Positions 1 through 8,878 of a stretch of DNA of 37,204 nucleotides are shown here, piece by piece. The position numbers and the translations under genes are program-made. Position 1 is the first letter of the stretch. Every line of letters starts with the position of its first letter. This DNA is from Planoprotostelium fungivorum. Lineage: Eukaryota > Evosea > Variosea > Cavosteliida > Cavosteliaceae. Under the pieces are notes generated by a model. It did no database searches. It was not told where the DNA came from and was given only the letters and a program-made list of their open reading frames with translations. The stretch spans positions 1-37,204 of the forward strand of contig MDYQ01000255.1 in NCBI GenBank assembly GCA_003024175.1, written 5' to 3'.

Positions 1-212
1 ATGATGAACTCCACCAGCTGAACTGGGTGACACCAGAGAGTATCATCAACAAGAGAAACGAGATTGCTGGACTCATCAAGAGTCGACGTACCTCGGGAAA
101 GAGAGAGGGTGTGGACATCTCATCGTCGCGATGTCGATCGACCATCACAGTGATCGATCTGGTGGATGATGAGGCACCACCTCCAAAGAGGATACCCATC
201 GATATCACATGA
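1..212 (+). CDS. 3' end of an unidentified protein with a SUMO-interaction-like motif
   Basis: Reading frame 3 is open from the window edge to TGA at 210-212, about 69 residues. The gene starts outside the window, so only the C-terminus is visible. The tail is basic and Ser-rich, then carries ITVIDLVDDE followed by a Pro/Lys stretch. A hydrophobic V-I-D-L core followed directly by acidic residues matches the pattern of SUMO-interacting motifs found in SUMO ligases, SUMO-targeted ubiquitin ligases and many nuclear proteins; this is inference from pattern alone. An AATAAA lies 74 bases after the stop (286-291). No further domain can be named. Confidence 0.55.
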   Translation, partial: DELHQLNWVTPESIINKRNEIAGLIKSRRTSGKREGVDISSSRCRSTITVIDLVDDEAPPPKRIPIDIT

Positions 213-285
213 GTGGTCCCGTGTTGGATTCGGCTCACTCACTTGTATAGAATTTCGCAGCTGTCGAAACATTTCCTCATGTTTG

Positions 286-291
286 AATAAA
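286..291 (+). promoter_or_regulatory. poly(A) signal AATAAA
   Basis: Canonical AATAAA downstream of the stop of the partial gene at the left edge; a plausible 3'-end signal for it. Confidence 0.4.
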
Positions 292-356
292 TGTTCTCCA
301 TTTCCTCTTCATCATGGATTCCACATGCGATGATGACCTCTACACACAGTCTTTAT

Positions 357-524
357 TTAAAACAGCATCTCTTCGCCGGTGTTCTGATAGAACTTCCCAT
401 TCTGCTCGGGTGTGGCTCTATTGATGATGGAGAGGACGTCCACAGCGCTCTTCTCTGGGGTGATGCTCAACCAGCGATCTGAAGTGACATAGAAGTGCTG
501 GCTGATCTTCCTATCTTCTCGATC
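357..524 (-). pseudogene. short-chain dehydrogenase C-terminal remnant
   Basis: The minus strand is open for about 55 codons, ending in TAA at 357-359 that overlaps an AATAAA. Its last 40 residues resemble the C-terminus of C-factor-like short-chain dehydrogenases: TPEKSAVDVLSIINRATPEQ, then NGKFYQNTGEEMLF, the usual 'SA..ml.vI..lt.e.sGkFy.y.GeelpW' ending. Catalytic YxxxK and the Rossmann glycines are absent, and the 285 bases between this and the next gene's stop (809) cannot hold the rest of a ~240-residue enzyme. It is therefore best read as a truncated remnant or a gene 3' end displaced from its body. Alternatives are a very small real gene or missed exons. Confidence 0.35.
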
Positions 525-808
525 TCAACGACTGCTGCCTCTATCTCTTTCTCATGTCCCGCTTGGTGCTTCTGCTTGTCTTAAAGAAAGTTTCTTCAAC
601 TTCAGACAGTTTTCCACAGCCTACCCTTCTGCGGCCTTTGGCAGTGAACAGATCACACGTGATATTTTCATCCAATAGTGATTATCTTAATGATAGCGTA
701 GAATTGGTACTACGCGATATCATTTGGAAGTAACCGTGGAGCAAGGTTGGAGATGTTTTGAACATTTCTAGCTTCTAAAGAATCTTTTTACTAGAAAAAC
801 TGTGTATT
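525..808. other. intergenic stretch without a convincing gene
   Basis: On the minus strand there is a 46-codon frame (about 539-680) rich in Lys/Arg at its end, and another short Glu/Lys-rich frame, but neither has a start, a recognisable domain or clear splice partners. It may be UTR of the flanking minus-strand units. Confidence 0.3.
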
Positions 809-1537
809 TCAACAGGGGGATAGCAGGGTTTGTATCTGATCTGAGTAATTGCACAGGATGTTGTATTGCTCTAATGTTATCCTGATGCCCTCCGATGCTG
901 CCTTCAACTGTACACGTTGATTGAGACGAATGTGATGATGGAATGCGAGCATCACCTCTTTCGAGATGCCATCTCGTTCGAACTTTCGGATATCGAGTAC
1001 CTTCTCTCCGTTCAATCTCTTTGCTGTCACTCGGAGTGCATTGGAACCCAACTAATGCGATCAGTGTGGTGACTCGATGTCGGAAATGAGATGCTCACAA
1101 TGACGTAAGACTGACCGTCCTTATCGGTGAGAATACCGTTTGATGGAGTCTGAACAATGTTGGATGAAGATGAAGATGGTGACTGTTGGACGCTCACAGG
1201 CAAAGCAGAGATGGAGTGAAGGATTGTCTTCGTTGGTGGATCCTTGTTCTCTTCTCTCTTCATAACGTCAATCGTTTGTATTCTTATTTTCGGATGCACC
1301 AAGTCTCACATGCAATTCTACTAGTTCCTTTTGGACCAACTCTGACAGTTGCTCTTTGTTCTCGTCGAGACAACCGTCCTCTAAAACCAATAGCTCCTCT
1401 AATTGCCGCCGTAATTGACGAGGTGTGATCAACCTCTCTCATTTAGGATCATAAGATGATAAAGGAGCCACTCACTGCACATCGTTCGTCTTAAGGATGT
1501 ATCTCAAAGACTTTCTAATGTCCTCTTCGGTTGCCAT
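809..1537 (-). CDS. DEK_C + PC4/Sub1 transcriptional coactivator (KELP-like)
   Basis: Five exons, 1537-1476, 1433-1310, 1257-1099, 1051-956 and 907-809, join in phase to a 179-residue protein; the introns are 42, 52, 47 and 48 bases. Residues 1-60 match the DEK C-terminal fold: MATEEDIRKSLRYILKTNDV followed by TPRQLRRQLEE. A Ser/Gln linker follows. The C-terminal third is PC4-like single-stranded-DNA-binding: NGEKVLDIRKFERDG and then GIRITLEQYNIL, matching the PC4 'v.iRkfy.kdG...pgkkGisLtleqw' pattern. The same order of domains is known from plant KELP coactivators, which bind ssDNA and help RNA polymerase II transcription. The role is nuclear by homology. It is transcribed divergently from the LYR gene, with 60 bases between start codons. 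Confidence 0.8.
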
Positions 1538-1597
1538 CTTATAAAACAATAAAATACTTAGTGTAGATCACATCACATCACATCACCGTCATTCATC
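1538..1597. promoter_or_regulatory. 60-base bidirectional promoter
   Basis: The start codons of the KELP-like gene (-, 1537) and the LYRM9-like gene (+, 1598) are separated by only this AT-rich segment. It contains TATAAAACAATAAAATACTTA near the minus-strand gene and a tandem CATCACATCACATCAC stretch near the plus-strand gene. Both core promoters and both 5'UTRs must fit here or overlap the neighbouring coding region. Confidence 0.5.
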
Positions 1598-1843
1598 ATG
1601 TCAGCTCCACTCCACTTGTATAGATACATACAGAGGCAGATCCGTCTGCTTCCTGATTCAGCAATGAGAGGTTATTATCAACGCCATTGCAGAGAACATT
1701 TCGTCTCTGGTCGAACGGAGACGGACCCTGGGACCATCAAACTTATGATCGAAAAAGGTTACAAGGACATACGTTGGGTCATACAAAAGGTGGATCGAAT
1801 GACGCAATTCTTCTACTCACCGTGCTTCTAGTACAAAGCTTGA
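1598..1843 (+). CDS. LYR-motif protein, LYRM9-like
   Basis: Two exons, 1598-1789 and 1832-1843, separated by a 42-base intron that would otherwise read past the natural end. The product is 67 residues and starts MSAPLHLYRYIQRQIRLLP. It has the L-Y-R tripeptide near the N-terminus, the spaced basic residues and the Phe of the Complex1_LYR family, and it ends DIRWVIQKYKA. The best family fit is LYRM9: the same length class, a 'P..LYRY..R....LP' start and a 'D..WI..KY' end. LYR proteins are small mitochondrial adaptors that bind acyl-ACP and contact Fe-S or respiratory-complex assembly factors; LYRM9's own role is poorly defined. Confidence 0.75.
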
Positions 1844-1987
1844 GCAACAGCTTCACGAACGTGGAAGGAGGTTCCATGGATTAATTGAGCTGAGTTTTTA
1901 TAAACACTTTCGATCGTTCGCACATCGAACATCCCATCACTTTCCACCTCCATGCCATCGAAGACAAAGACCATTTCACGATTCAAT

Positions 1988-1993
1988 TTTATT
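1988..1993 (-). promoter_or_regulatory. poly(A) signal AATAAA of the Hsp20 gene
   Basis: AATAAA on the minus strand begins four bases after the Hsp20 stop codon, implying a very short 3'UTR. Confidence 0.5.
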
Positions 1994-1997
1994 CACA

Positions 1998-2444
1998 TCA
2001 CTCGATGGTGATCCTCTTTGTGTTGTTGTTCTCCTCCGTACGGCTCATCTTCACTCTCAACAAGCCATCAGTGTAGCTCGCCCTGACGCTGTTCTGATCT
2101 ACATCTCTGGGCAAGCTCATGGACTGATAGAAGTCGCTACGGCTATACATTCTCCTTCCTTCCCTCTCTTCTTCCACTCTCTGTTTGCCGCTGACGTGTA
2201 GCTGTCCGTCCTTCACCTCGATGTTCACGTTCTCTTTTGGCACGCCCGCCATTTCCGCCTCAAAGAGGTAACCTTCCTCCGTCCTCTGAAGGCCGTGTGT
2301 CTGTCTCCAGTGCTTGTCGTCTAAGAGAGGCTTGAGTGTCTGGAGGGCGAGGAAGGGCGAGTACCACTCGTGGCCGAAATAGTCCTCGGGCTGGTAGGTG
2401 GACAGGGTCTTGGTGTCCTTGTTGTCCTTGTTGCTTCTGGGCAT
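1998..2444 (-). CDS. small heat-shock protein (Hsp20/alpha-crystallin)
   Basis: Single exon, 148 residues from the ATG at 2444. The frame stays open upstream to 2624 but that extension is Lys/Ser/Thr-rich and unlike the family, so I take the internal Met (MPRSNKDNKD). Residues ~50-148 are the alpha-crystallin domain: EGYLFEAEMAGVPKENVNIE, DGQLHVSGKQ, the DFYQSMSLPRDVD segment, and DGLLRVKM in place of the usual A-x-x-x-n-GVL. The extreme C-terminus, KRITIE, holds an I-x-I motif, which docks into neighbouring subunits in sHSP oligomers. It is an ATP-independent holdase, probably cytosolic (no signal or targeting peptide seen). A heat-shock-element-like site lies about 95 bases upstream. Confidence 0.9.
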   Translation of the reverse strand: MPRSNKDNKDTKTLSTYQPEDYFGHEWYSPFLALQTLKPLLDDKHWRQTHGLQRTEEGYLFEAEMAGVPKENVNIEVKDGQLHVSGKQRVEEEREGRRMYSRSDFYQSMSLPRDVDQNSVRASYTDGLLRVKMSRTEENNNTKRITIE

Positions 2445-2538
2445 GGTAGTGTTCGTCTTTTGTCTGTTGCTTGTGTTCGTGTGATCGATTGGACGGATGG
2501 AGGATGAAATCGTCGTTCTCGTGTTGCGAAGATAGGAG

Positions 2539-2546
2539 GAAATTTC
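2539..2546. promoter_or_regulatory. possible heat-shock element core
   Basis: The palindrome GAAATTTC fits the two-unit HSF site nGAAnnTTCn and lies ~95 bases upstream of the Hsp20 ATG, in the region shared with the divergent Tyr-rich gene. Further GAA and TTC triplets occur nearby (2528-2530 and around 2550) but not with perfect five-base spacing. Tentative. Confidence 0.35.
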
Positions 2547-2664
2547 GGTGAGAATCAAAATTGAATTGGAAATCTCAATATTCTTCGGTGGAAATTTTAT
2601 TTTCTTTTTCTTCATTTGGAACATTTCATCGAATTTCAGTCATTCTTTTTCATCAATTTACAAC

Positions 2665-3059
2665 ATGGAAGCTGATGTAAATCGAGATGTCGAATCTACA
2701 ACGAATGGGCTCAATCTTGCAAAGCAGACGTCACCATCAACCCAAGTCAGCATGTCTGGAAGAAACTACTCTTACAAGGGTCACGGAACCAATTCGCAGG
2801 TCAGTAATTGTTTCGGCTCTCAACACTCAAAGATGCAGGGTAATCACTACTGCTCGAGAGACTACGGCTCCGGAGCCAAAAACAACAACAGCTACCACTA
2901 TTCTAACAAGTGAGGATCACGAAACAGAAGAACTTTGTAATGGCTCATCCTCACAACAGCGATGGAAGCTATTATTATTCGAATGCGAATGGTTCTACCT
3001 ATTATAACAACGGTCAAGGAGAATCCGCTTACAATCCTTCTTCTAATTCTCGCCGCTGA
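2665..3059 (+). CDS. small Tyr/Asn/Ser/Gly-rich protein
   Basis: Three exons join in phase: to 2799, 2839-2909 and 2960-3059, with introns of 39 and 50 bases. The natural start is probably the Met at 2752 (MSGRNYSYKG), giving 72 residues; an in-frame ATG at 2665 would add 29. The sequence is a run of aromatic-polar repeats: NHYCSRDYG, NSYHYSN, DGSYYYSN, NGSTYYNNGQG. The pattern 'SYYYSN.nGSTYYN.g' is one I recall from short hypothetical proteins of fungi and other eukaryotes; its function is unknown to me. The beta-strand-like alternation of Ser/Asn/Tyr and the single Cys suggest a small structured or aggregating peptide. It is divergent from Hsp20, so co-regulation under stress is possible. 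Confidence 0.6.
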
Positions 3060-3193
3060 AGAAGCCGCGACGACTATGAAGTGGAATAAACACAACACGA
3101 ATGAATGATGTCTTGAACATGCACTCAAATCAGTAACTTTTTCGCTCTTGACCGTCAGCTCAGCGCTCGTCTTTCTTCATCTACCTTTGAGAT

Positions 3194-3595
3194 TCATGAC
3201 GTGTTATCGCAAGATAACACACGAAATCCGAGACGCGGTGAGAGGACGTGGAACAATTGCAAGAGACCAAAGAAGAAAGAGGAGAGAATGAGATGATGGA
3301 AGAGAATAAGAGGAGAGGACGTATTCCATCTCTTCGGGCAAGAAGGGTGAAGGGTAGAAAAAGAATGGCGACGATGACGATAATGACGCAGAGAGAGAAA
3401 AGTACTCTTACTAATAGAACGCCAGACACAACCTGGAGCCATATCATCATCACGGTCGAACGGTCCTGCAATCAGCTCCTCATCGAGACGTTCAGAAGGT
3501 GCTGGTGATGACGTCGACAGTGTGACGACGAAAATGAGGATAGAGCATATTGACGGTGATCTTCCATCATGATGTTCTATCGGGATTGATGACAA
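3194..3595 (-). CDS. hypothetical small membrane protein (doubtful)
   Basis: The minus strand is open from an ATG at 3595, and a second frame carries a strongly hydrophobic stretch (FSLCVIIVIVAILFLPFTLL, about 3340-3400). A 66-base intron (GTCGTC...TTGCAG) would join the two and give a protein with one transmembrane helix. No homology is evident, the donor is weak, and the opposite strand also reads through. I list it because it fills an otherwise empty 600 bases. Confidence 0.2.
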   Translation of the reverse strand: MSSIPIEHHDGRSPSICSILIFVVTLSTSSPAPSERLDEELIAGPFDRDDDMAPGCVWRSISKSTFLSLRHYRHRRHSFSTLHPSCPKRWNTSSPLILFHHLILSSFFFGLLQLFHVLSPRLGFRVLSCDNTS

Positions 3596-3653
3596 ATATG
3601 ACGAATATTGTGGGTAACAAATTCAAAAGAAGTTGTCCGAATACTAGTCTGTC

Positions 3654-6600
3654 TCAACAACATCGCTTTATCTTCTTTACCATTTCTGTTCTCTTGGCAC
3701 TCTTCACATAAGCCTTGTGAATGACTAGCATGATACCAAATGCAATTGGAATATAAATGAGAATCTGATTACACTTAGAATATGCCATGAGAGTCAGCTC
3801 ACCAAATTTAGAATGTGAGTCATTGTATCGTTTCCCATGGTGCTCAATGTGAGGAGACCACACAGAGATATCAAACAGACAGTTTCCAAATCTTGTCCAA
3901 CATTCTTGGCAAAGGGAGTGAAGCGAAGGTGAAGGACAAGAGATATTCCAAAGAGTATGAGCATGACGGCAGCTGACCTATCGTGGATATCAGACAAATG
4001 AGGATGCTGATCTCACATTTGACGATCCGTGATGAAGACATAGGCAGCAGCCACGAGAAAGCGACGAAGGATGAACACTGCTTCCCAATATCTGTTTCTC
4101 TCTCAGCTGCATCCATCTTGTGTATCACTCACTTGCGTCCATCTCTGTAGCATCCATCAATGACCATCAGCACGTCCTTTCCTACATTGCCCTTCGTGTC
4201 TTTCAGCTTGTATCTGTCTAATGTTACACTTTTGATCCGTTTAGTAGTCGCACCTGACATATATGAGCAATAGAGGAGATGGAATGATGATCAGAGCTGC
4301 CACAGCCATCATCACATATCTCTCTGGCCCTGTGCATCTGATATTTCCTGCATTATACATCACCCACTCTCCGTGTATCTGCCTTTCCTCAGCTCTTTTC
4401 CTCTCTTTCTCTCTCACCTCGACACAGAAGAGCAGCTTGAGGCAGATAGAGATGATGCCACTGTACACTAAAAGAAGTGCTGTGATCGTTGCTGTGGTAA
4501 ATCGACTCTGATAGCTTCTCTTTTCCTGCTCATCTTGCCATTCCTCCTCCTGGATGTCTTCACTCAACAAGACGTACTCTGTCTGCTTTCTCTCGTTCCT
4601 TTTCTTGTAGAGGGTGATAGCCAACGATCCGACAGCCAAGACAGCCACAGTAAAGACTGGAATGTACAGAGACAGCAGCTCTCTGTGTACATAGTCGAGC
4701 TGACCGATACAGAGCCTGAGGAAAGAAGAGCCTTTGTTGTTGGGTGCAGCGTTGAAGATGGATGATGTGGCTGAGATGATGCCATCGTGTACATCTATTT
4801 CGTTTGTCATCTTTTACAATCGTCTGTGACAGACAAGACTTACCAATGAGAGGAAGTGTCTGTACATAATACGACACTGACTTCCAAATCGATCCATCTC
4901 CTATAGGCAAGAACACAAGGACTACCACGTACAGTGCAGGTATGACAGCTAAGAAGCTGATCCACTCTGGTCTGCATGTTTCCAGCGGCAGGCAGGTTGA
5001 CGTGAGGAAGGAAAGGGTGTGATTGTCCTTGCAGCCACCACACAAAATGCCGTTGCGCTGATCGACACAAGAGTCATTCCACGCGTGAGTCTGACCACTG
5101 CAGTACCCATCGGGGCACAGCTTGCATCGTATCTCTCCTTCTTTGTTTTCTTTGCACCAATAGCCTGGTTGAGCCTGTCTTTTATCACTTACAAAATCTC
5201 TTGTGACGTTCATCACCTGTGGGACTTCCTTTGTACAGTTCATACCAAACGAACACATCAGGCACTCTGTCTTCTTTGTTGTTCCTTGTACCATCTCTCC
5301 GTTACCTGATCGTTCCATTAAATGGTAAAACCATATGTACACTTCTAAAATGATGGAACACATAAGCCCACCGTTTAGATACTGCATTCGACCACATGAT
5401 ACACAGTTGACTACAAACTCCGTCTTGTTCTCCGGATAGTACAAATACATTCCTTCTGGACAGATCAACGTGTTGTTCTTCTGGCTGAACTGATGTGAGA
5501 CGTAGACAGCAGAGTAGATATTGTCCCTGAGCGGCTCTGACGTTATCGGCACGTCGATGTACATGTTCTCAATCTTACATCGTCAGTTCAAGCCATTTTA
5601 CGTCATCAGCTTACCGATGATACAGTGTTAGCGCTATAAATGAAGAGGACTGCTCCATAGGGTGATGTGTTGTTTGTCATTGTACAGTTGTAGATGTGGA
5701 CTTCGTTGTCAAATCCTCTGCCGGAGATGTGGATTGCGCCCCAGTTGTTCGAGATGTCACTCGACGTGATGTTGATCCTATTCTTCTTCCTCTCTAACGA
5801 TTGAAACATGCCAGAGAGCAGAGCGATCCTTACACCCTCTGCATTACAGTTTGTGATCCTGACCATCTCATTCACTTGTACGTTCGATTCAGATGTTTCA
5901 CCTGACTCTGTCCAACGTGACATTGTATGAATCGATACCGAGCGATATTGCCACGTTGTCATAGCCCTCAAAGCTGCAGTTGTAAATGCGAATCGAACCA
6001 GAGACAGTAGCTCCTTCTATGGACAACGCCTTCGTGTCGCTGTGATCGTTCATCCAGACGTTTGACTCTGCATCCATATTGAGATTGAAAGCAGTCGATA
6101 CAGAAAATTGTGAGAATTGATTGTGAGATAGATGAACGTTTCCATATGCAGTGAAGTAGAAAACTAAGCCGATCTCGTTTCCGTAGAGAGTGGTCGAGGT
6201 ACGATGGAGGTTCTGTCCATGTCATTTACATTCTTCTCTCCGTTATCATTTAGTTCACACCATAACGCTGACTCGGCTGATCTTGTTTCGGATCAATCTC
6301 TGTTGGCTTTCCTCGAAAGAGTCCCTGAAACTGAGCTTGGACTCTTCCATGAATTGCACCGAATCAATAATGTTATTCTCCATGGTTATATTTAAGGATC
6401 CCACGTATGTGACTCCAAATACGGAGAAGGTGTTGTTTGTGATTTCGATTGGGGTAAGCTTTGTTAATTTGAGTCGAAAGATGACCTGTGCAGTAAAATG
6501 AGAATCCCGTATGAGGATCGTCTGAAGCCCTTGCATCTGTGGTAATTAGCGTGATGACGATGAGGTGTTACCGTGAAAATAGAAGTCATATCAATACGGA

Positions 6601-7007
6601 CTGAACGTAGGTCGAGGTGTTCACACAGCTCTCCACTGATGACGTCCCAGCTGAGGAAGCTTATGTCTGACCATCTCACAAAAGGTTCTAAATCGCAAGA
6701 AATTACGGCTGTTGATGAACGAACCAATTGTGGCTGTTGTACGTAAGACATCATCTCTGGATTCAATCACCTTCGTATCACTTCCATCTCTCTTCCACCA
6801 TTGCAATTGTGAAGGTATTTTGTTTTTTACCTCGTGTCGACCTGAAGACAGACACACCGAAGTGCTGTTGATTGGAATCGTCTTACAAGGCTGCGAGATG
6901 CTGCCACAGCCCTCAACATCCTCTATATTCTGGTTGTCCACATAGATTTGACAGGGAAACGAGAGTGTGATGGACACGAGCGTTAGACACAGTACCAATC
7001 GGAACAT
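3654..7007 (-). CDS. large secreted beta-helix / multi-pass membrane protein
   Basis: Starts at the ATG at 7007 with a clear signal peptide (MFRLVLCLTLVSITLSFPC), then GCGSISQPCKTI, a Cys-framed repeat start typical of pectin-lyase-like (POMP-type) surface proteins. About ten or more in-phase exons follow; verified joins include introns of 43, 73 and ~45 bases. Residues ~80-410 are N-glycosylation-rich beta-helix turns (ITNNTF, NITMENNIIDS, RIYNCSF, HIYNCTMTNN). Residues ~430-620 are Cys-rich (CPEGMY, CVSCGRM, CLMCSFGMNC, CKLCPDGYCSG, CGGCKDN). The C-terminal ~350 residues hold about eight hydrophobic helices (FLAVIPALYVVVLVF, YIPVFTVAVLAVGSLA, TALLLVYSGIISI, AALIIIPSPLLLIYV, FLVAAAYVF, MLILFGISLVL) and a basic cytosolic tail ending KKIKRCC. 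Length is ~950-1000. Probably an adhesion or receptor-like protein of a lineage-specific family; ligand unknown. Confidence 0.75.
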
Positions 7008-7176
7008 GTTGATGTGATGTGATGTCGGAAGTTCGGGCAATATTAAATACCGTATGTATCTACACATGATGCACGTATCAAATTAATTGTGTCATTTCAT
7101 CCTTATTATTGGTGGTATTATAAATCAGGCAGAGCCGCAAACTCGGTCGCGCCTTCTCATGCGATGATCTTGAGCA
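7008..7176. other. intergenic, no gene seen
   Basis: AT-rich upstream region of the minus-strand membrane-protein gene; nothing else recognised. Confidence 0.4.
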
Positions 7177-7862
7177 TTCAAACTTACAGTCAAACAACGC
7201 GACGGAGAGTTTTTGGAGACTAGTGGTCCAAACGCCAGCATATCAGACTATGCTAATGATACCACTGAAAACGTTATCGATATTAAAACGTGCTGTCCGC
7301 ATTTCTTCTCTGTGGAGTTTATCGCAGGATAATTTCTCCGTAAGGAGCATGGGTGTGGTCAAGATGAACCCCACCTGGCTTCACACATGCAATCTAATCC
7401 ACTGGCCCAATCTGTTGAAATATTGATGAGAGCATCGGCACACATAAAGGCGGAGATATACAAGAGGTGAAGTGTTCGAATTCAATGGTTACATCAAGAT
7501 CAGGTGCATTGTGATCTACTGGACGTATGGAAGACATTCCATCGCATCACTCACTAAATCAGTGATTCACATGGTGATAATGAGACACCTATTTTGTCAT
7601 CCAACAATACGATGAACTGAAATCGTTGTGGGATGGCTATTCACAGAACAAGGACCACACCCAAACACAAATATCTTCTTTTGGATACGACCTGCTGCGG
7701 GAGGAGATAAGGTATCAGACTTTCCCTTCGTCAGAGATATCGCAGAGACAGCCCTGGATGCTACAGAGAAGCTCTACATTACTCTCACGGGACAGAACGA
7801 TTGGGTGAGTAAAACAAAAAATGTGATGAAGATGTGAGATGCAGCCTATTACCAATCTGTGA
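7177..7862 (+). CDS. uncharacterised spliced gene (boundaries uncertain)
   Basis: Four plus-strand segments link in phase through short introns: one ending CCPHFFS (33-base intron), one reading EHGCGQDEPHLASHMQ... to AEIYKR, a tiny SDSH exon, and one reading EQGPHPNTNIFFWIRP to ITLTGQNDW. The first frame is open only from ~7177 and has no ATG, so the true start is missing. After NDW (donor 7805) the nearest acceptor gives five codons and a stop at 7860-7862. Alternatively the gene continues through a later acceptor into the frame that begins around 8230, making one gene with the next entry. No domain is recognised. Confidence 0.35.
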
Positions 7863-8187
7863 TGTGGTTGTGTGGTGCACTGAAGAGTCTCGTGTGTCGA
7901 TGAGGTGCACAAAATGGAGGTGCTGTTCCAAATTTATGTCTGAAGGTGTTAGTGATCGTGTCAGGAGATCATCACATTTTTAAGACGATCGTAACGAGGA
8001 GACGTATCCCAGCAATCCTTCTGATGAGATCGGACGTAATGATGAAGGTGTTGGTGGAGCTCTCCGTTGAAGAGTTGTAGTACATGTTCAGTGTAAAAGG
8101 GTTGGAACCACTCGGTGAAGCACTGTTCATACCACAGGCCTAAGGCCGTGTTTGGAGGATTACTTATGCCTGGAACACTAATCACTT

Positions 8188-8824
8188 ATGGAACACCCAG
8201 AAAATTCCCCATCCCTCCTCCTTCAGCCTGAAATTTTTACTCTGACAAACAGAATACCCCTCGCTGATCATCAGATGCCAAGAGCTCCACCTCCAGAGAG
8301 AGCCATCTTTTTCGGTCGCCCATTATCCCTTTCTCTTCTTCTACTGCTGGAACACATCGAGCAAGTCATCCTGACGGGAACCGATGTGAAGCACGGCATC
8401 CGTTTCCAGTGTGGTGGAGGGCAAGCTTGGAATCTACCTCTAGAACAACCTGACACGAAATATCTGGAGAAGATCATCACAGACCAAAGCGTGGAAGTCA
8501 AGATACCAGGTCTACCTACAGAATATAAAAATATTGCAGGGTCAGTCATACCCTTCACCATTGTCAACTGAACAGATTAGATTTATGAATGGATCCAGCA
8601 TGGTCGATCCAATAGCTGTCTACTGGATTACTAGCTCTCTGGGACACTACGAAGTGTGCTACGAACCCACACCCATCAGAAACCGCAAGAGTAAGGCAAG
8701 GAGGATCAAGCACCTGCCCGACATTCAAGAAATTATCGCTGTTGACGCTACCCCTCCCTCTGAAGGTACAATCCATCTGATTCATACTGTCTCTTCTCAA
8801 ACCGAGTCCCAAGTTTTAGCGTGA
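8188..8824 (+). CDS. uncharacterised protein
   Basis: Exon 8188-8540, a 40-base intron (GTCAGT...GATTAG), then 8581-8824. A further 54-base candidate intron (8766-8819) is a multiple of three without stops, so both spliced and unspliced forms end at TGA 8822-8824. The product is ~198-216 residues. It contains a Pro-rich N-terminus (RAPPPERAIFFG), a Leu run, then FQCGGGQAWNLPL and a basic patch (IRNRKSKARRIKHLPD). I do not recognise a family. The segment upstream of ~8229 could be intron, with this being the 3' half of the gene starting near 7.2 kb. Confidence 0.45.
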
Positions 8825-8878
8825 ACTCGTTCGTTGATAGACGGTTACTTATGGTCGACGTCTTCTAATGCACTCTGA

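Noticed and set aside
3248-3508. 86-codon Glu/Arg-rich plus-strand frame
   Set aside because: Mirror of the hydrophobic minus-strand stretch, composition driven by GAGA-rich DNA, no start context or partner exon.
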